NCBI GenBank assembly: GCA_001769385.1
Contig: MEPB01000032.1
Span: 1-32,408 of the forward strand
From: Bacteroidetes bacterium RIFCSPLOWO2_12_FULL_35_15
GTDB taxonomy: Bacteria; Bacteroidota; Bacteroidia; 2-12-FULL-35-15
DNA: 32,408 bases
Direction of reading: 5' to 3'
Below, piece by piece: positions 15,219 through 24,064 of the stretch (positions within the stretch are counted from its first letter, which is position 1; the number at the start of each line of letters is the position of its first letter). The notes under the pieces are model-generated. The model saw only the letters and a program-made list of their open reading frames with translations, was not told where the DNA came from and made no database searches. Made by a program: the position numbers and the translations under genes.

Positions 15219-15998
15219 TTATTTCTCTTTGGGAGGATTTATAATTACAGCAAGTTTTGATGCAATAGATGATGCAATAGGAGTAAACGTTGAGGAAACA
15301 ATTTTTTTCGGATTGTTTTCCTTTGAAGAGAAAGTAGAAGTGGCTAAACCTGCAGAAATTGTTTTTCCGGTTTTATCAAGGATGGAATAATGTACTGCTA
15401 CTTGTCGCTGATATGTGTCTGAAGAAATATCGTAGGAATTCATCATAGTAGTGATATCCAGCTCATTCACAAAAACAAAATACTCCACTTTATATTTATT
15501 ATTTAAATAATTCAATACTTCCAAATTGGGAAGTTTTGTATTCATAAATTTTTTATCATTATTTATTTCAACAGCAACTTGTCCGTTTTTTATTCCTTCT
15601 TGTTTTTTTGTTGGCGCTGTTGCTGAGCTTGGTTGTGTAACCGGATCGTATGATAAATTGCTTGAAAGGTAAGTATATTCAAGGTCTTTGGTCATTTTTG
15701 TTGAATCGGAATAAAAAGAAACAACCGGTGCAATGCTTTGTAACTTAAGTTTTAGTTGTGCATCTAATTGATGCCGGAAGTTTTCGCGGATCTGATTAAA
15801 GTTCCATTTGGTTTGCTGATTTACTTTTTGATCGATCTCGCTCATATAAAGTTTAGGCTCAAAGGGAACAAGCATTATTTTCCCTGTTTGAGTGGACCCA
15901 GAAGTGGTGGTAGTGCGTGTCCCTTCTTGAGCCTTTATCAAAAAAGGCAAAAGAAAAAACACAGAAAAAAAATGAATATACTTTTTAAAACGGATCAT
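15219..15998 (-). CDS. Secreted protein of unknown function
   Basis: This is a 259-residue protein with a signal peptide (MIRFKKYIHFFSVFFLLPFL, cleavage probably after KAQ at about 24), followed by a Thr/Ser-rich linker. The mature part starts 'KIMLVPFEPKLYMSEIDQKV', contains 'EVLNYLNNKYKVEYFVFVNELDI' and 'QVAVHYSILDKTGKTISAGL', and ends in Lys-Glu-Lys. The repeated pattern of a parameter-like beta strand ('KIMLVPF'), a long helix, then 'YFVFVNELDI' recalls periplasmic lipoproteins that report or build envelope structures, but I do not recognise a family. It starts 59 bp after the rseP stop on the same strand with no terminator between, so co-transcription with rseP is likely. Confidence 0.7.
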   Translation of the reverse strand: MIRFKKYIHFFSVFFLLPFLIKAQEGTRTTTTSGSTQTGKIMLVPFEPKLYMSEIDQKVNQQTKWNFNQIRENFRHQLDAQLKLKLQSIAPVVSFYSDSTKMTKDLEYTYLSSNLSYDPVTQPSSATAPTKKQEGIKNGQVAVEINNDKKFMNTKLPNLEVLNYLNNKYKVEYFVFVNELDITTMMNSYDISSDTYQRQVAVHYSILDKTGKTISAGLATSTFSSKENNPKKIVSSTFTPIASSIASKLAVIINPPKEK

Positions 15999-16057
15999 TT
16001 ATTGTTTTCAATAATTTTTCAATTCTTCTTTTTTTACCTCTACTTTATGTTGATCAT

Positions 16058-17383
16058 TTATTTGCTAAACAATCGGACAATATCGTTTCCATTGGCATAC
16101 AACAACAGTGCCAGCAACAAAAGCATTCCTGCATATTGTGCATACTCCATTATTTTTTCATTTGGTTTTCTGCCGGTGATCACTTCATAAAGTAAAAACA
16201 TAACATGACCACCATCTAATGCAGGTATTGGTAATACATTCATAATAGCCAATACGATACTTAAAAATGCAGTGAATCCCCAAAATCGCTCCCAATCCCA
16301 TGTGGTGCTGTATGCTTTACCAATGGTCATAAAGCCACCAATTTGTTTATGTGCACCCTTTACTGTAAAGATGACTTTCATTTGTTTCAGATAATCATCA
16401 AACGTATCATGCGCCTTATGAATACCTGCCGGGAAAGCTGCCAGAAATCCATATTGAATGGTGTCCATTTTAAAAAAAGAAGAAGGGTTTTTTGGTAAAA
16501 ATCCTATCATTCCATTGCCATTAACCGGAGTTCTGATCGTCATGGTATCGTTGTTTCTTACCAGAACAATGTTTGCAACGGTGTAAGGGTTTTGTCTTAG
16601 AACTCTTGTTACCTCATCATGAAAACGTGTTGGTTGATCATTGATCGAAATAATCTTATCTCCTTTTTTAATTCCAACCCTGGCTGCCGGTTCGGTTGGA
16701 AGAAGAGAGTCAACAATACAAGGGAAACGAGGAGCGATCAACATTGTTTTTCCTGCTCCTTCAATCATTTTAATGATGTTATCTTCTGTAACAGGAATAT
16801 CGAGTTTTTTCCCTTCCCGTTCAACTTGAATGCTGTGGGTTTCATCCAATAAGATCACTTTTTGAATTTTATTGAAATTCGGAACTTCAATATTGTTCAC
16901 CGAAAGGATCTTATCTCCGTTTTTTAATCCCATATCCATTCCCAAACTATCCACTGCAATTCCATAAGTAGCATTTTGAGTGGGCAAATATTCTTCGCCC
17001 CAGGCAAACAAAACCATGGCATAAATCAGGATCCCTAAAACTGCATTTACCGTAACACCGCCAAGCATAATTATCAAACGTTGCCAAGCTGGTTTTGAAC
17101 GAAACTCCCAGTCTTGCGGAGGCAATTTCATTTGCTCCTTATCCATGGATTCATCGATCATTCCGGAGATTTTTACATAACCTCCCAGTGGCAACCAGCC
17201 AATACCATATTCGGTTCCACCCTTTTTAAACTTGAATAACGAAAACCAGGGATCAAAGAATAAATAAAATTTTTCTACTCTGGTCTTAAATAATTTTGCC
17301 GGTACAAAATGTCCCATTTCGTGCAAAACAATAAGGATAGATAAGCTTAAAATAAATTGTGCTACTTGTGTTAATACTTCCAT
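16058..17383 (-). CDS. rseP: RseP-type site-2 intramembrane metalloprotease
   Basis: This is a 441-residue M50 protease of normal length. The zinc motif HEMGH is at residues 21-25 in the first helix, and the third zinc ligand is Asp390 in 'PIPALDGGHVMFLL' near the C-terminus. Two PDZ domains lie between (around 'LGMDMGLKNGDKILSVNNIEVPNF' and 'PAARVGIKKGDKIISINDQPT'). Membrane helices are at about 5-25, 108-130, 370-400 and 420-436. RseP cleaves anti-sigma factors or signal-peptide remnants within the membrane. It lies downstream of dxr and upstream of the secreted unknown, on the minus strand. Confidence 0.95.
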   Translation of the reverse strand: MEVLTQVAQFILSLSILIVLHEMGHFVPAKLFKTRVEKFYLFFDPWFSLFKFKKGGTEYGIGWLPLGGYVKISGMIDESMDKEQMKLPPQDWEFRSKPAWQRLIIMLGGVTVNAVLGILIYAMVLFAWGEEYLPTQNATYGIAVDSLGMDMGLKNGDKILSVNNIEVPNFNKIQKVILLDETHSIQVEREGKKLDIPVTEDNIIKMIEGAGKTMLIAPRFPCIVDSLLPTEPAARVGIKKGDKIISINDQPTRFHDEVTRVLRQNPYTVANIVLVRNNDTMTIRTPVNGNGMIGFLPKNPSSFFKMDTIQYGFLAAFPAGIHKAHDTFDDYLKQMKVIFTVKGAHKQIGGFMTIGKAYSTTWDWERFWGFTAFLSIVLAIMNVLPIPALDGGHVMFLLYEVITGRKPNEKIMEYAQYAGMLLLLALLLYANGNDIVRLFSK

Positions 17384-17533
17384 TTTTTTTATTTGTAGAA
17401 TTATTGAATTTTAGTTTGAAGATTTTTTTACTTCTGCTAAAAATCCAGTTGATTATTGATTATTAATTTCTTTTTTTATTGTTTCGTTCGTCAAAAACTA
17501 TGCACTTTCAGTTTCTATAATTTTTTTAACGTT

Positions 17534-17613
17534 TTTTTTGTCATTTTGAGAGCAGCGAAAAATCTTGCTTCCCGATTAGCAAGATGCTTCATTTTATTCA
17601 GCATGACAAAAAA
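17534..17613. repeat. Nested inverted-repeat element between dxr and rseP
   Basis: The outer arms TTTTTTGTCAT (17534-17544) and ATGACAAAAAA (17603-17613) are exact inverted copies. Inside, ATCTTGCT (17562-17569) and AGCAAGAT (17578-17585) form a second stem with an 8-nt loop. The outer segment includes TCATTTTGAGAGCAGCGAAA, which resembles the 'TCATTCTGAGCGnAGCGAAG' repeat found between genes in many Bacteroidota. The ~80-bp unit looks like a non-autonomous mobile or REP-type element. It could also fold in the dxr-rseP transcript. Confidence 0.6.
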
Positions 17614-17678
17614 TTTCATTCTTTGTTTAAACCTCCGTACTTTCAGGTGCAGAGCGGTTTAGTCTGAAATTCTAAAAA

Positions 17679-18839
17679 TCAAGAATTCAAAAATTGCAAT
17701 GCAAATCGTCTGGTTTCTTTATCTGTTTCAACATAATCCTCATAGCTTGGCTTTGCAATAAAATCAATAGTTTGCAAACACTTTTCAACCAGATCACTCA
17801 TTTGTAAAAATCCAATTTTGTCATTTAAAAATGCGCTAACGGCTATTTCGTTTGCTGCATTTAAAACACAGGGAGAGTTACCGCCTTTGTTCATCGCTTC
17901 AAAAGCGAGTGCAAGATTACGAAATGTTTTTGTATCGGCTTGCTCAAATGTGAGTTGCGGATTGTTAAAAAAACTAAAACGCGGGAAATCCGATCTCATC
18001 CGATTGGGGTAACCCAATGCATATTGAATCGGTAATTTCATATCAGGTAAACCCATTTGAGCCTTCATGCTTCCATCTGCAAATTGAACTAAAGAATGAA
18101 CAATGCTTTGAGGATGCACAATTACATCAATCTGTTCGGGCTTCAAGCCAAACAACCATTTTGCTTCTATCACTTCCAACCCTTTATTCATCAATGATGC
18201 AGAATCAATCGTGATTTTTGCGCCCATCTCCCAATTAGGATGTTTTAAGGCTTGCTCCTTTTTTACAGTAGCTAAAAAATTTTTATCTTTTCCTCTGAAT
18301 GGACCACCGGAAGCGGTTAAATAGATTTTTTCAATCGGATTATGAAACTCCCCGGCCAGGCATTGAAAAATGGCGGAGTGCTCTGAATCAACAGGGTAAA
18401 GATTTACGCCTTTTTCTTTTGCAAGTGTTGTAACAATATCGCCTGCCACAACCAATGTTTCTTTATTCGCTAAAGCTATTTGTTTACCTGCTTTAATTGC
18501 TGAAATGGTTGATTCTAATCCGGCATAGCCAACAATGGCGGCTAGCACCATGTTAATAGTGTCCATCTGAACAATTTCTGTAATTGCTTTATTTCCTGCA
18601 AAGACCTTTATATCATGCGGTTGAAGTGCTTCTTTCACATACGTGTATTTGCTTTCATCGGCAATCACAACAGCATTGGGATTAAATTCAACAGCTTGTT
18701 TAATAAGCAGATCAGCATTGCCATTACCGGTTAACACCTCCACAACAAACGAATCCGGATTGGCGCGAATAACATCCAATGCCTGAGTCCCAATAGAACC
18801 GGTGCTTCCAAGTATTGCTATGTGTTTTTTGTCTGACAT
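17679..18839 (-). CDS. dxr: 1-deoxy-D-xylulose 5-phosphate reductoisomerase
   Basis: This is a 386-residue enzyme of the MEP isoprenoid pathway, making MEP from DXP with NADPH. The NADPH loop GSTGSIG is at residues 11-17. Further signatures are 'ANKETLVVAGD', 'PVDSEHSAIFQCL' with the metal ligands Asp and Glu, 'ASGGPFR', 'DSASLMNKGLEVIEAKWLFG', 'VHPQSIVHSLVQF' and 'NAANEIAVSAFL'. All expected parts are present. It is upstream of rseP on the same strand, 295 bp away with a repeat element between them, so co-transcription is possible but not certain. Confidence 0.97.
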   Translation of the reverse strand: MSDKKHIAILGSTGSIGTQALDVIRANPDSFVVEVLTGNGNADLLIKQAVEFNPNAVVIADESKYTYVKEALQPHDIKVFAGNKAITEIVQMDTINMVLAAIVGYAGLESTISAIKAGKQIALANKETLVVAGDIVTTLAKEKGVNLYPVDSEHSAIFQCLAGEFHNPIEKIYLTASGGPFRGKDKNFLATVKKEQALKHPNWEMGAKITIDSASLMNKGLEVIEAKWLFGLKPEQIDVIVHPQSIVHSLVQFADGSMKAQMGLPDMKLPIQYALGYPNRMRSDFPRFSFFNNPQLTFEQADTKTFRNLALAFEAMNKGGNSPCVLNAANEIAVSAFLNDKIGFLQMSDLVEKCLQTIDFIAKPSYEDYVETDKETRRFALQFLNS

Positions 18840-19145
18840 ATTTTTGCCACAAAGGCGCTAAGGCGCAAAGTTTTTATTTTTTTATCTGTTTAATCCATTT
18901 CTGCCTGTGTTCCAACTTTTTGCAAACATAGATTCTTCCTTTTTTTACACTCCCCTAAACCATCTCAAGAGAGGAATAGAGCCATTTTAAATCATATAAT
19001 TGGCCACCAAAATTCATTTGACTTTTTCAAAATTTTTCAAAACAAGCAGTTTGAGAAAATCATTTTTCATCTTAAAAATCGTATAAAATCCGCGTACCAA
19101 TACCACACAGATTTGTACATTCGTACTAATTCGGTATTCGTAACC
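18840..19145. other. 306-bp gene-free stretch upstream of dxr
   Basis: No coding sequence is seen. It holds the GCCACAAAGGCGC repeat (18846-18870), an AT-rich middle, and, near 19097-19140, a run with repeated TTCGTA motifs (ACATTCGTACTAATTCGGTATTCGTAACC in outline) that resembles other low-complexity intergenic sequence of Bacteroidota. The dxr promoter should lie here, but no clean TAnnTTTG was found. The M23 peptidase gene ends directly at 19146. Confidence 0.5.
18846..18870. repeat. GCCACAAAGGCGC-type intergenic repeat
   Basis: The sequence GCCACAAAGGCGCTAAGGCG followed by CAAAG contains two direct copies of AAGGCGC (18852-18858 and 18860-18866). Its complement, CTTTGCGCCTTAGCGCCTTT, matches a sequence I recall as frequent upstream of genes in Bacteroidota genomes. 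It lies 7 bp before the dxr start codon. Confidence 0.5.
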
Positions 19146-20015
19146 TCAAAAGACCATATAATCCTGCGGATCAATAGCGCTTCCATTATACCACAACTCA
19201 AAATGTAAATGTGGTCCGGTGGTTTGTTCGCCCGAATTACCTATAATAGCAATCGGTTCACCCGCTTTTACATAATCCCCCACTTTTTTTAATAATACAG
19301 AGTTGTGTTTATATACTGAAATTAAGTTGTTGCTATGCTGAACAGTAATGGTATATCCTGTTTCCGAAGACCATGTTGCAAGAATCACGGTGCCATCCAG
19401 CGTTACTTTAATAGCTTCATTTTCAGGGCCCACCACATCAACTCCAAAATGCTGTTCGCTTGTTTTATAGGAGCTGGAAATAACACCTTTCAAGGGTGTA
19501 AAAAAGAAAAAGTTGCTGATACCACTTTTGTTTGTTTCTGTTCCATAAGCAAGACTATATTGGTCTTCGGACTCAATGTTTTTTTTGAGGGCATCTTCTT
19601 TGGCAGAAGCATTTACATTTAATTTATTGAAATTTTTGTTTTTGTCGGGACGGTTTTGAGTGCTGTCGGTCTTAAAATTTCCCTTTAAAACGTTTGTAAT
19701 ATTCACCATAAAAGCATTTCGTTCAATAAGCGCTTGTTCTAACGAATCACTTTTTAAAGTAAGGCGAATCAGGTCTCTCCTTACTCCAACATCTGCATAT
19801 CCGGGAATATACTCCCGCAATGGGGTAAAAGCAATAAGGGAGGTAACAAACATGATCATCAGGATAGTTAGTGATCCCACCAAAATCACCAATCCGAAAG
19901 GAGTAAGACGTAAAGAGATTTTTTCCTCAAACGTATCATCATTCATCACTACCAATCGATAGCGATGATGTAAACGTTGAAGAAATTTACTTTTATTGTC
20001 TTTTTGTTCGGCCAT
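19146..20015 (-). CDS. M23-family peptidoglycan endopeptidase, membrane-anchored
   Basis: This is a 289-residue protein. A cytoplasmic basic N-terminus is followed by one membrane helix (about 41-62), a helical linker (75-160) and a C-terminal peptidase_M23/LytM domain. The zinc and active-site residues are all present: His189 and Asp193 in 'QHFGVDVVG', His237 in 'YKHNSVLL', and His269-Leu-His271 in 'GPHLHFELW'. It is therefore probably an active D,D-endopeptidase acting on cell-wall cross-links rather than a degenerate regulator. It is divergent from porW across a 198-bp gap. A weak minus-strand -7-like GATATTTG lies at 20031-20024, nine bases before the start. Confidence 0.92.
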   Translation of the reverse strand: MAEQKDNKSKFLQRLHHRYRLVVMNDDTFEEKISLRLTPFGLVILVGSLTILMIMFVTSLIAFTPLREYIPGYADVGVRRDLIRLTLKSDSLEQALIERNAFMVNITNVLKGNFKTDSTQNRPDKNKNFNKLNVNASAKEDALKKNIESEDQYSLAYGTETNKSGISNFFFFTPLKGVISSSYKTSEQHFGVDVVGPENEAIKVTLDGTVILATWSSETGYTITVQHSNNLISVYKHNSVLLKKVGDYVKAGEPIAIIGNSGEQTTGPHLHFELWYNGSAIDPQDYMVF

Positions 20016-20213
20016 ATGACTTGCAAATATCGGTAAATTTTTTGGTAGGCTACTCCATAATTAAAATGACCGGGGAGCGAATAATTATTATTTATAAGGT
20101 TTTTTCCCAAAAAATAAAATATTTTTGTGTTTTCACAGTTATAAGGTGTTATTCTTTTAACAGAATTGAAGAATTTGTAATTGCGCGTTATAAGTGCAAA
20201 TAGAAAATAATGA

Positions 20214-22862
20214 ATGAAAAATAAAACATTTTTTTACACCCGATTAATTTTTTTATACTTCTTTTTGCTGGTCATTGGTGCATGTAAAACTACAAAAAAC
20301 ACCTTTATGCATCGCGGTTGGCACAATATGAATGCTCGCTATAATGGATACTATTACTCCAAAGAAAACATAAAGGAATCAGTTAAAAAAGTAGAAAAGG
20401 CCAGCAAGGACGATTTCACAAAAATAATCCCTCTTTTCATTATTACAACAAACGAAAATGCAAAAAGCTATTATAGCGACTTTGACAAAACCATTAAAAA
20501 ATCATCAACCGTAATTCAAAGACATGCCATAACAAATAAAAAAACGAAGGAAGAAATTCCAAATGCGTGTCGCTGGATTGATGAAAATTATATGCTTATT
20601 GGAAAGGCTCATTTTTATAAGCGCGATTTTTTTTCTGCATTAGAAGCGTTTGAATATGTTTCTAAAAAATATCCAAATCCGGAAGCTAAATATGGCGCAA
20701 TGCTATGGATGATCAGAACGAATAACGAAATTGGAAGTCTTTCGCAATCAGAGCCCATTGTTGATGAATTAAGAAATGCCAAAGATTTCCCTACAGATAG
20801 GGAATATCAACAACAGTTGGCTTCCTATTCTGCTGATTATTTTATTAAACGCCAGGATTATTCACCTGCAATTAAACAGTTGACCAAAGCTGTTGCATTT
20901 ACAAAAAACAAACCTACACGTGCTCGTTTTACTTATGTGTTAGCACAATTATATGAAAAGGAAGGGGATACAAAAAAGGCTTCCATGTATTATGGAATGG
21001 TTCCAAAGCTTCATCCTCCTTATGAAATGGTTTTTAATTCACAGATCAATCATGCCAAGTTATTTGACCCGGAATCAGGAGATACTAAAGGAATAAAAAG
21101 GCGATTGAATCGTATGCTGAAAGACGATAAGAATATTGAATACCGCGATCAGATCTATTATACATTAGCAGAAATTGCATACAAAGAAAAAGAAACACCT
21201 TTGGCACTTGATTATTTAAATAAATCAATTAGGGCAAGTGTTTCGAACCTTACTCAAAAATCATTATCGTATTTGAAACGTGCTGATATTTATTTTGAAA
21301 GACCTGATTACAAAGCGGCTCAAGCAAATTACGATAGCACAATGACATTTTTGCCAAAAGATTATCCAGACTATAGTTTGATCGAAGCAAAAAAGAAGAG
21401 CTTAACATCATTGGTTATAAACCTTAATACCATTGCTCTTGAAGATAGTTTGCAGGTATTGGCTAAACTGGATGAGAAAGGGAGAGATGCGGTTATCGAA
21501 AAAATGATCGCTAAAATTGAAGAAGAAGAAAAACAAAAAGAAGAAGAAAAACAAAATCAACTACTGCTGCAGCAACAAAATCAAACAGCGACTAATACTG
21601 CTATACAACCTTCAAGTTCCTGGTACTTTTATAACCCGACTACGGTAAATTTTGGAGTGGCAGAGTTTACAAAAAAATGGGGAAGCAGAAAGCCGGAAGA
21701 CAATTGGCGCAGAAGTGAAAAAGATCAGGTGATGGCTGGTAATGTTTTTGAGGAAAACGGAAACGAGGCCGATTCAACCGAAAATAATGCAAATGCAGCC
21801 AATGGAAAAGGGACATCAAAAAATAAAAAGGATAAAAATTATTATTTAAAAAACATTCCATTAACCCCGGATGCGATCGCAAAATCGAATCAAAAAATTG
21901 TAGAGGCCTATTATAATGTTGGATCTATTTATAAAGAGCAATTATTAAATAATGCCAAATCGGTTGAGGCGCTTGAAGAGTTGTTGAGACGTTTTCCTGA
22001 GAACAAATACAAATTAGCGTCTTATTACCAGTTGTATCGCACGTATCTGGCAATGAACAATAAAACAAAATCAGATTATTATAAAAACCTGATCCTGAAT
22101 AATTATCCCGATACAGAATATGCAAAAATTATTACTAATCCCGATTTTGCAAAAGATATTGTTGCTAATAAGAGCCAGGTAGAAAAATTCTATACCGAAA
22201 CCTATCAACTATATTCAGAAGCAAATTATTTACAGGCACTTGCCAATTGTAAAAAGGCGGATACATTGTATTCGAAAAATTACCTGATGCCACAATTTGC
22301 TTTTATCAAAGCATTGTGTATTGGAAGAACACAGGATATAAATGCATTTGAGGCAGCATTAACACAAGTGGTCATAAAATATCCTAAAGAGCCTGTAAAA
22401 GATAAAGCACAGGAAATGCTTGATCTGATCAAAAAACAGAAAACTCCTGTTGCTCCGGGCACAGAACCAACGGATACTGTTAAAAAGGAAAAAACGAATT
22501 TTATTTTTAAAGAAACCGGTGAATATTACTGGGTTGCCATCGTTGAAAACGGGAAAGGCGACATTAATAAATTCAAAATTAAACTTTCTGATGCCAACTC
22601 CGAATCCTTTAGTATGGAAGATCTAACTATTTCAAGCGTCTTTTTGGATATTAATCACCAGCTTATAAGTGTAAAAATGTTTGATGGCAAAGACAAAGCA
22701 ATGAACTATTACAATTTTTACAAGGAAAATAAAACGGTATTCTCTGACTTGGAGGCAGGGACCTATCAATCATTTATTATTTCTGCCGAAAATTATTCCA
22801 TTTTTTATAAGGATAAAAACATTGAAGAGTACCAGCAGTTTTTTACTCAAAATTTTAAATAA
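20214..22862 (+). CDS. porW: PorW/SprE-like type IX secretion lipoprotein with TPR repeats
   Basis: This is an 882-residue protein with a lipobox ending at Cys24 ('LLVIGAC'). It is followed by 'KTTKNTFMHRGWHNMNARYN' and 'DDFTKIIPLFI', a pattern I recognise from the N-terminus of SprE/PorW ('TKKNTF...YHNxxxxYN'). Tandem TPR-like helix pairs run from about residue 120 to 400, then a Gln/Glu-rich coiled stretch (425-450), and more repeats from about 570 to 740. PorW/SprE is needed for T9SS secretion and gliding in Bacteroidota. It is divergent from the M23 gene and 61 bp upstream of the bactofilin gene. The T9SS-tagged protein at the right edge is a plausible client of the same system. Confidence 0.85.
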   Translation: MKNKTFFYTRLIFLYFFLLVIGACKTTKNTFMHRGWHNMNARYNGYYYSKENIKESVKKVEKASKDDFTKIIPLFIITTNENAKSYYSDFDKTIKKSSTVIQRHAITNKKTKEEIPNACRWIDENYMLIGKAHFYKRDFFSALEAFEYVSKKYPNPEAKYGAMLWMIRTNNEIGSLSQSEPIVDELRNAKDFPTDREYQQQLASYSADYFIKRQDYSPAIKQLTKAVAFTKNKPTRARFTYVLAQLYEKEGDTKKASMYYGMVPKLHPPYEMVFNSQINHAKLFDPESGDTKGIKRRLNRMLKDDKNIEYRDQIYYTLAEIAYKEKETPLALDYLNKSIRASVSNLTQKSLSYLKRADIYFERPDYKAAQANYDSTMTFLPKDYPDYSLIEAKKKSLTSLVINLNTIALEDSLQVLAKLDEKGRDAVIEKMIAKIEEEEKQKEEEKQNQLLLQQQNQTATNTAIQPSSSWYFYNPTTVNFGVAEFTKKWGSRKPEDNWRRSEKDQVMAGNVFEENGNEADSTENNANAANGKGTSKNKKDKNYYLKNIPLTPDAIAKSNQKIVEAYYNVGSIYKEQLLNNAKSVEALEELLRRFPENKYKLASYYQLYRTYLAMNNKTKSDYYKNLILNNYPDTEYAKIITNPDFAKDIVANKSQVEKFYTETYQLYSEANYLQALANCKKADTLYSKNYLMPQFAFIKALCIGRTQDINAFEAALTQVVIKYPKEPVKDKAQEMLDLIKKQKTPVAPGTEPTDTVKKEKTNFIFKETGEYYWVAIVENGKGDINKFKIKLSDANSESFSMEDLTISSVFLDINHQLISVKMFDGKDKAMNYYNFYKENKTVFSDLEAGTYQSFIISAENYSIFYKDKNIEEYQQFFTQNFK

Positions 22863-22866
22863 ACGC

Positions 22867-22896
22867 TTGTTTTTTTAATTTTTTGGACTACTTTCG
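22867..22896 (+). promoter_or_regulatory. Promoter of the bactofilin gene
   Basis: TTG at 22867-22869 and TACTTTCG at 22889-22896 (one mismatch to TAnnTTTG) are 19 bp apart. The bactofilin ATG follows at 22924. This would be the first promoter of the run into the ATP synthase genes. Confidence 0.5.
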
Positions 22897-22923
22897 CTTA
22901 ATAATTCATCAAAAACCAACAAA

Positions 22924-23340
22924 ATGTTCCATAAAGCTATGTCGAAAAACAACTCTTTAGAAAACCCTTCTGTAAATCTTATTGGTGCAGGTACCATGAT
23001 TGAAGGTGATATTACAACCAATGGCGATATTCGTATTGATGGTGCTTTAACAGGGTCGATCAATGTAAAAGGAAAATTGGTTGTTGGTGTTTCAGGAACT
23101 GTGGAAGGTGAAATTATTTGTCAGAATGCAGATGTTTCAGGAACAATAAAAGGAAAAATTGGAGTAGCGGAGCTGTTATCATTAAAAGCATCATCAAAAC
23201 TAACAGGAGATATTATTACCAATAAAATTGCTGTTGAGCCGGGCGCTACATTCTCCGGTTCATGCAGTATGGGTGGAGTAATTAAAGATATTAAAGGTGA
23301 ACGAACAGAAAAAACCCAACTTGCCGAAAAAACAGCTTAA
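22924..23340 (+). CDS. Bactofilin (polymer-forming cytoskeletal protein)
   Basis: This is a 138-residue bactofilin. The core (about 22-112) shows the regular right-handed beta-helix pattern of hydrophobic/Gly turns: 'IEGDITTNGDIRIDGALTGS', 'GKLVVGVSGTVEGEIICQNA', 'VSGTIKGKIGVAELLSLKAS', 'LTGDIITNKIAVEPGATFSG'. The start at 22924 is used here; MSKNNSLEN at 22939 is an equally good start that fits homologues. Bactofilins polymerise into membrane-associated scaffolds for cell shape and envelope processes. The last 44 bp overlap the AtpZ-like gene in another frame, so it is probably co-translated with the ATP synthase front genes. Confidence 0.92.
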   Translation: MFHKAMSKNNSLENPSVNLIGAGTMIEGDITTNGDIRIDGALTGSINVKGKLVVGVSGTVEGEIICQNADVSGTIKGKIGVAELLSLKASSKLTGDIITNKIAVEPGATFSGSCSMGGVIKDIKGERTEKTQLAEKTA

Positions 23341-23527
23341 CAGTTATGCAAAATATTCTGTTATGGGTTTTCAAATGGCGGCTATTATTCTAATAGGTGT
23401 TTTTGGTGGTATAAAATTAGATGCCCTTTTAGGGTTAAAAAAGTTTCCTGTTTTTACCTTGTTGCTTTCCCTGTCTTCTGTATTTTTCGCAATGTATTAT
23501 TTCATCAAAGATTTCATCAAAAAATAA
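23297..23527 (+). CDS. AtpZ/AtpI-family F0 accessory protein
   Basis: This is a 76-residue protein starting at GTG 23297. It has a basic N-terminus (NEQKKPNLPKKQLNSYAKYS) and two membrane helices (about 24-42 and 50-68), the layout of AtpZ-type proteins that precede F0 genes and assist c-ring assembly or Mg/Ca handling. The start overlaps the bactofilin gene by 44 bp in a different frame, so translation is probably coupled. The next gene starts 1 bp after its stop. A later ATG is possible but would cut into the basic region. Confidence 0.78.
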   Translation: MNEQKKPNLPKKQLNSYAKYSVMGFQMAAIILIGVFGGIKLDALLGLKKFPVFTLLLSLSSVFFAMYYFIKDFIKK

Positions 23528-23528
23528 T

Positions 23529-23909
23529 ATGGGCGTTTCTTTAAGACCTTTTTTTATTTCCCTTTTTTTATTTTCGTTGGCTGTCCTGGGGATACTGCTG
23601 TTATGGCAACATTATGCCTCTGCGCGATTCCAAACTAATTATTTTTGGATCATTTGGGCTTTTTTCGTTGGATCAACAGGACTTATTCATTTCATTTTAA
23701 CAAAAGTTGCTGAACAAGACCCGAAAAAATTTGTGAATTATTTTATGGGAATAACTGCGTTAAAGCTTTTTGCATATTTAATAATTATTATGTTGTTTGG
23801 GCTATTAAACCGTGATCAGGCTGCTGGTTTTATTATTTGTTTTTTAATAAGCTATTTTTTATATACCATATTTGAGGTTGTTTCCTTGATGAAACACTTT
23901 AAAAAATAA
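23529..23909 (+). CDS. Small membrane protein, ATP synthase subunit I-like position
   Basis: This is a 126-residue protein with four predicted membrane helices (about 7-25, 36-56, 72-94 and 99-120) and short basic loops. It starts 1 bp after the AtpZ-like stop and precedes atpB. In other bacteria this place is taken by AtpI, which aids c-ring assembly, and the size and topology fit. The sequence shows no diagnostic AtpI motif to me, so the role is inferred from position. Confidence 0.65.
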   Translation: MGVSLRPFFISLFLFSLAVLGILLLWQHYASARFQTNYFWIIWAFFVGSTGLIHFILTKVAEQDPKKFVNYFMGITALKLFAYLIIIMLFGLLNRDQAAGFIICFLISYFLYTIFEVVSLMKHFKK

Positions 23910-24064
23910 ACTTATCTGCTGTTTTTACTGGTTCGACTTCCGAAAAAGTTCATTCGTTTTAATTTTTCTATCTCTAAGATTTTCATTAAAATGCAGCATG
24001 TTTTTATGCATATAATATCTTCAAAAAAACCTTCCATTTTTTTTAAAATGTTGGTTTAATTGCC

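Noticed and set aside
17456-17662. Plus-strand open frame between dxr and rseP
   Set aside because: It covers the inverted-repeat element, is antisense to the operon, and has no recognisable protein features.
20021-20203. Plus-strand 60-codon frame upstream of porW
   Set aside because: No conserved motif, no promoter or start context, and it fills the region expected to hold the porW and M23 promoters.
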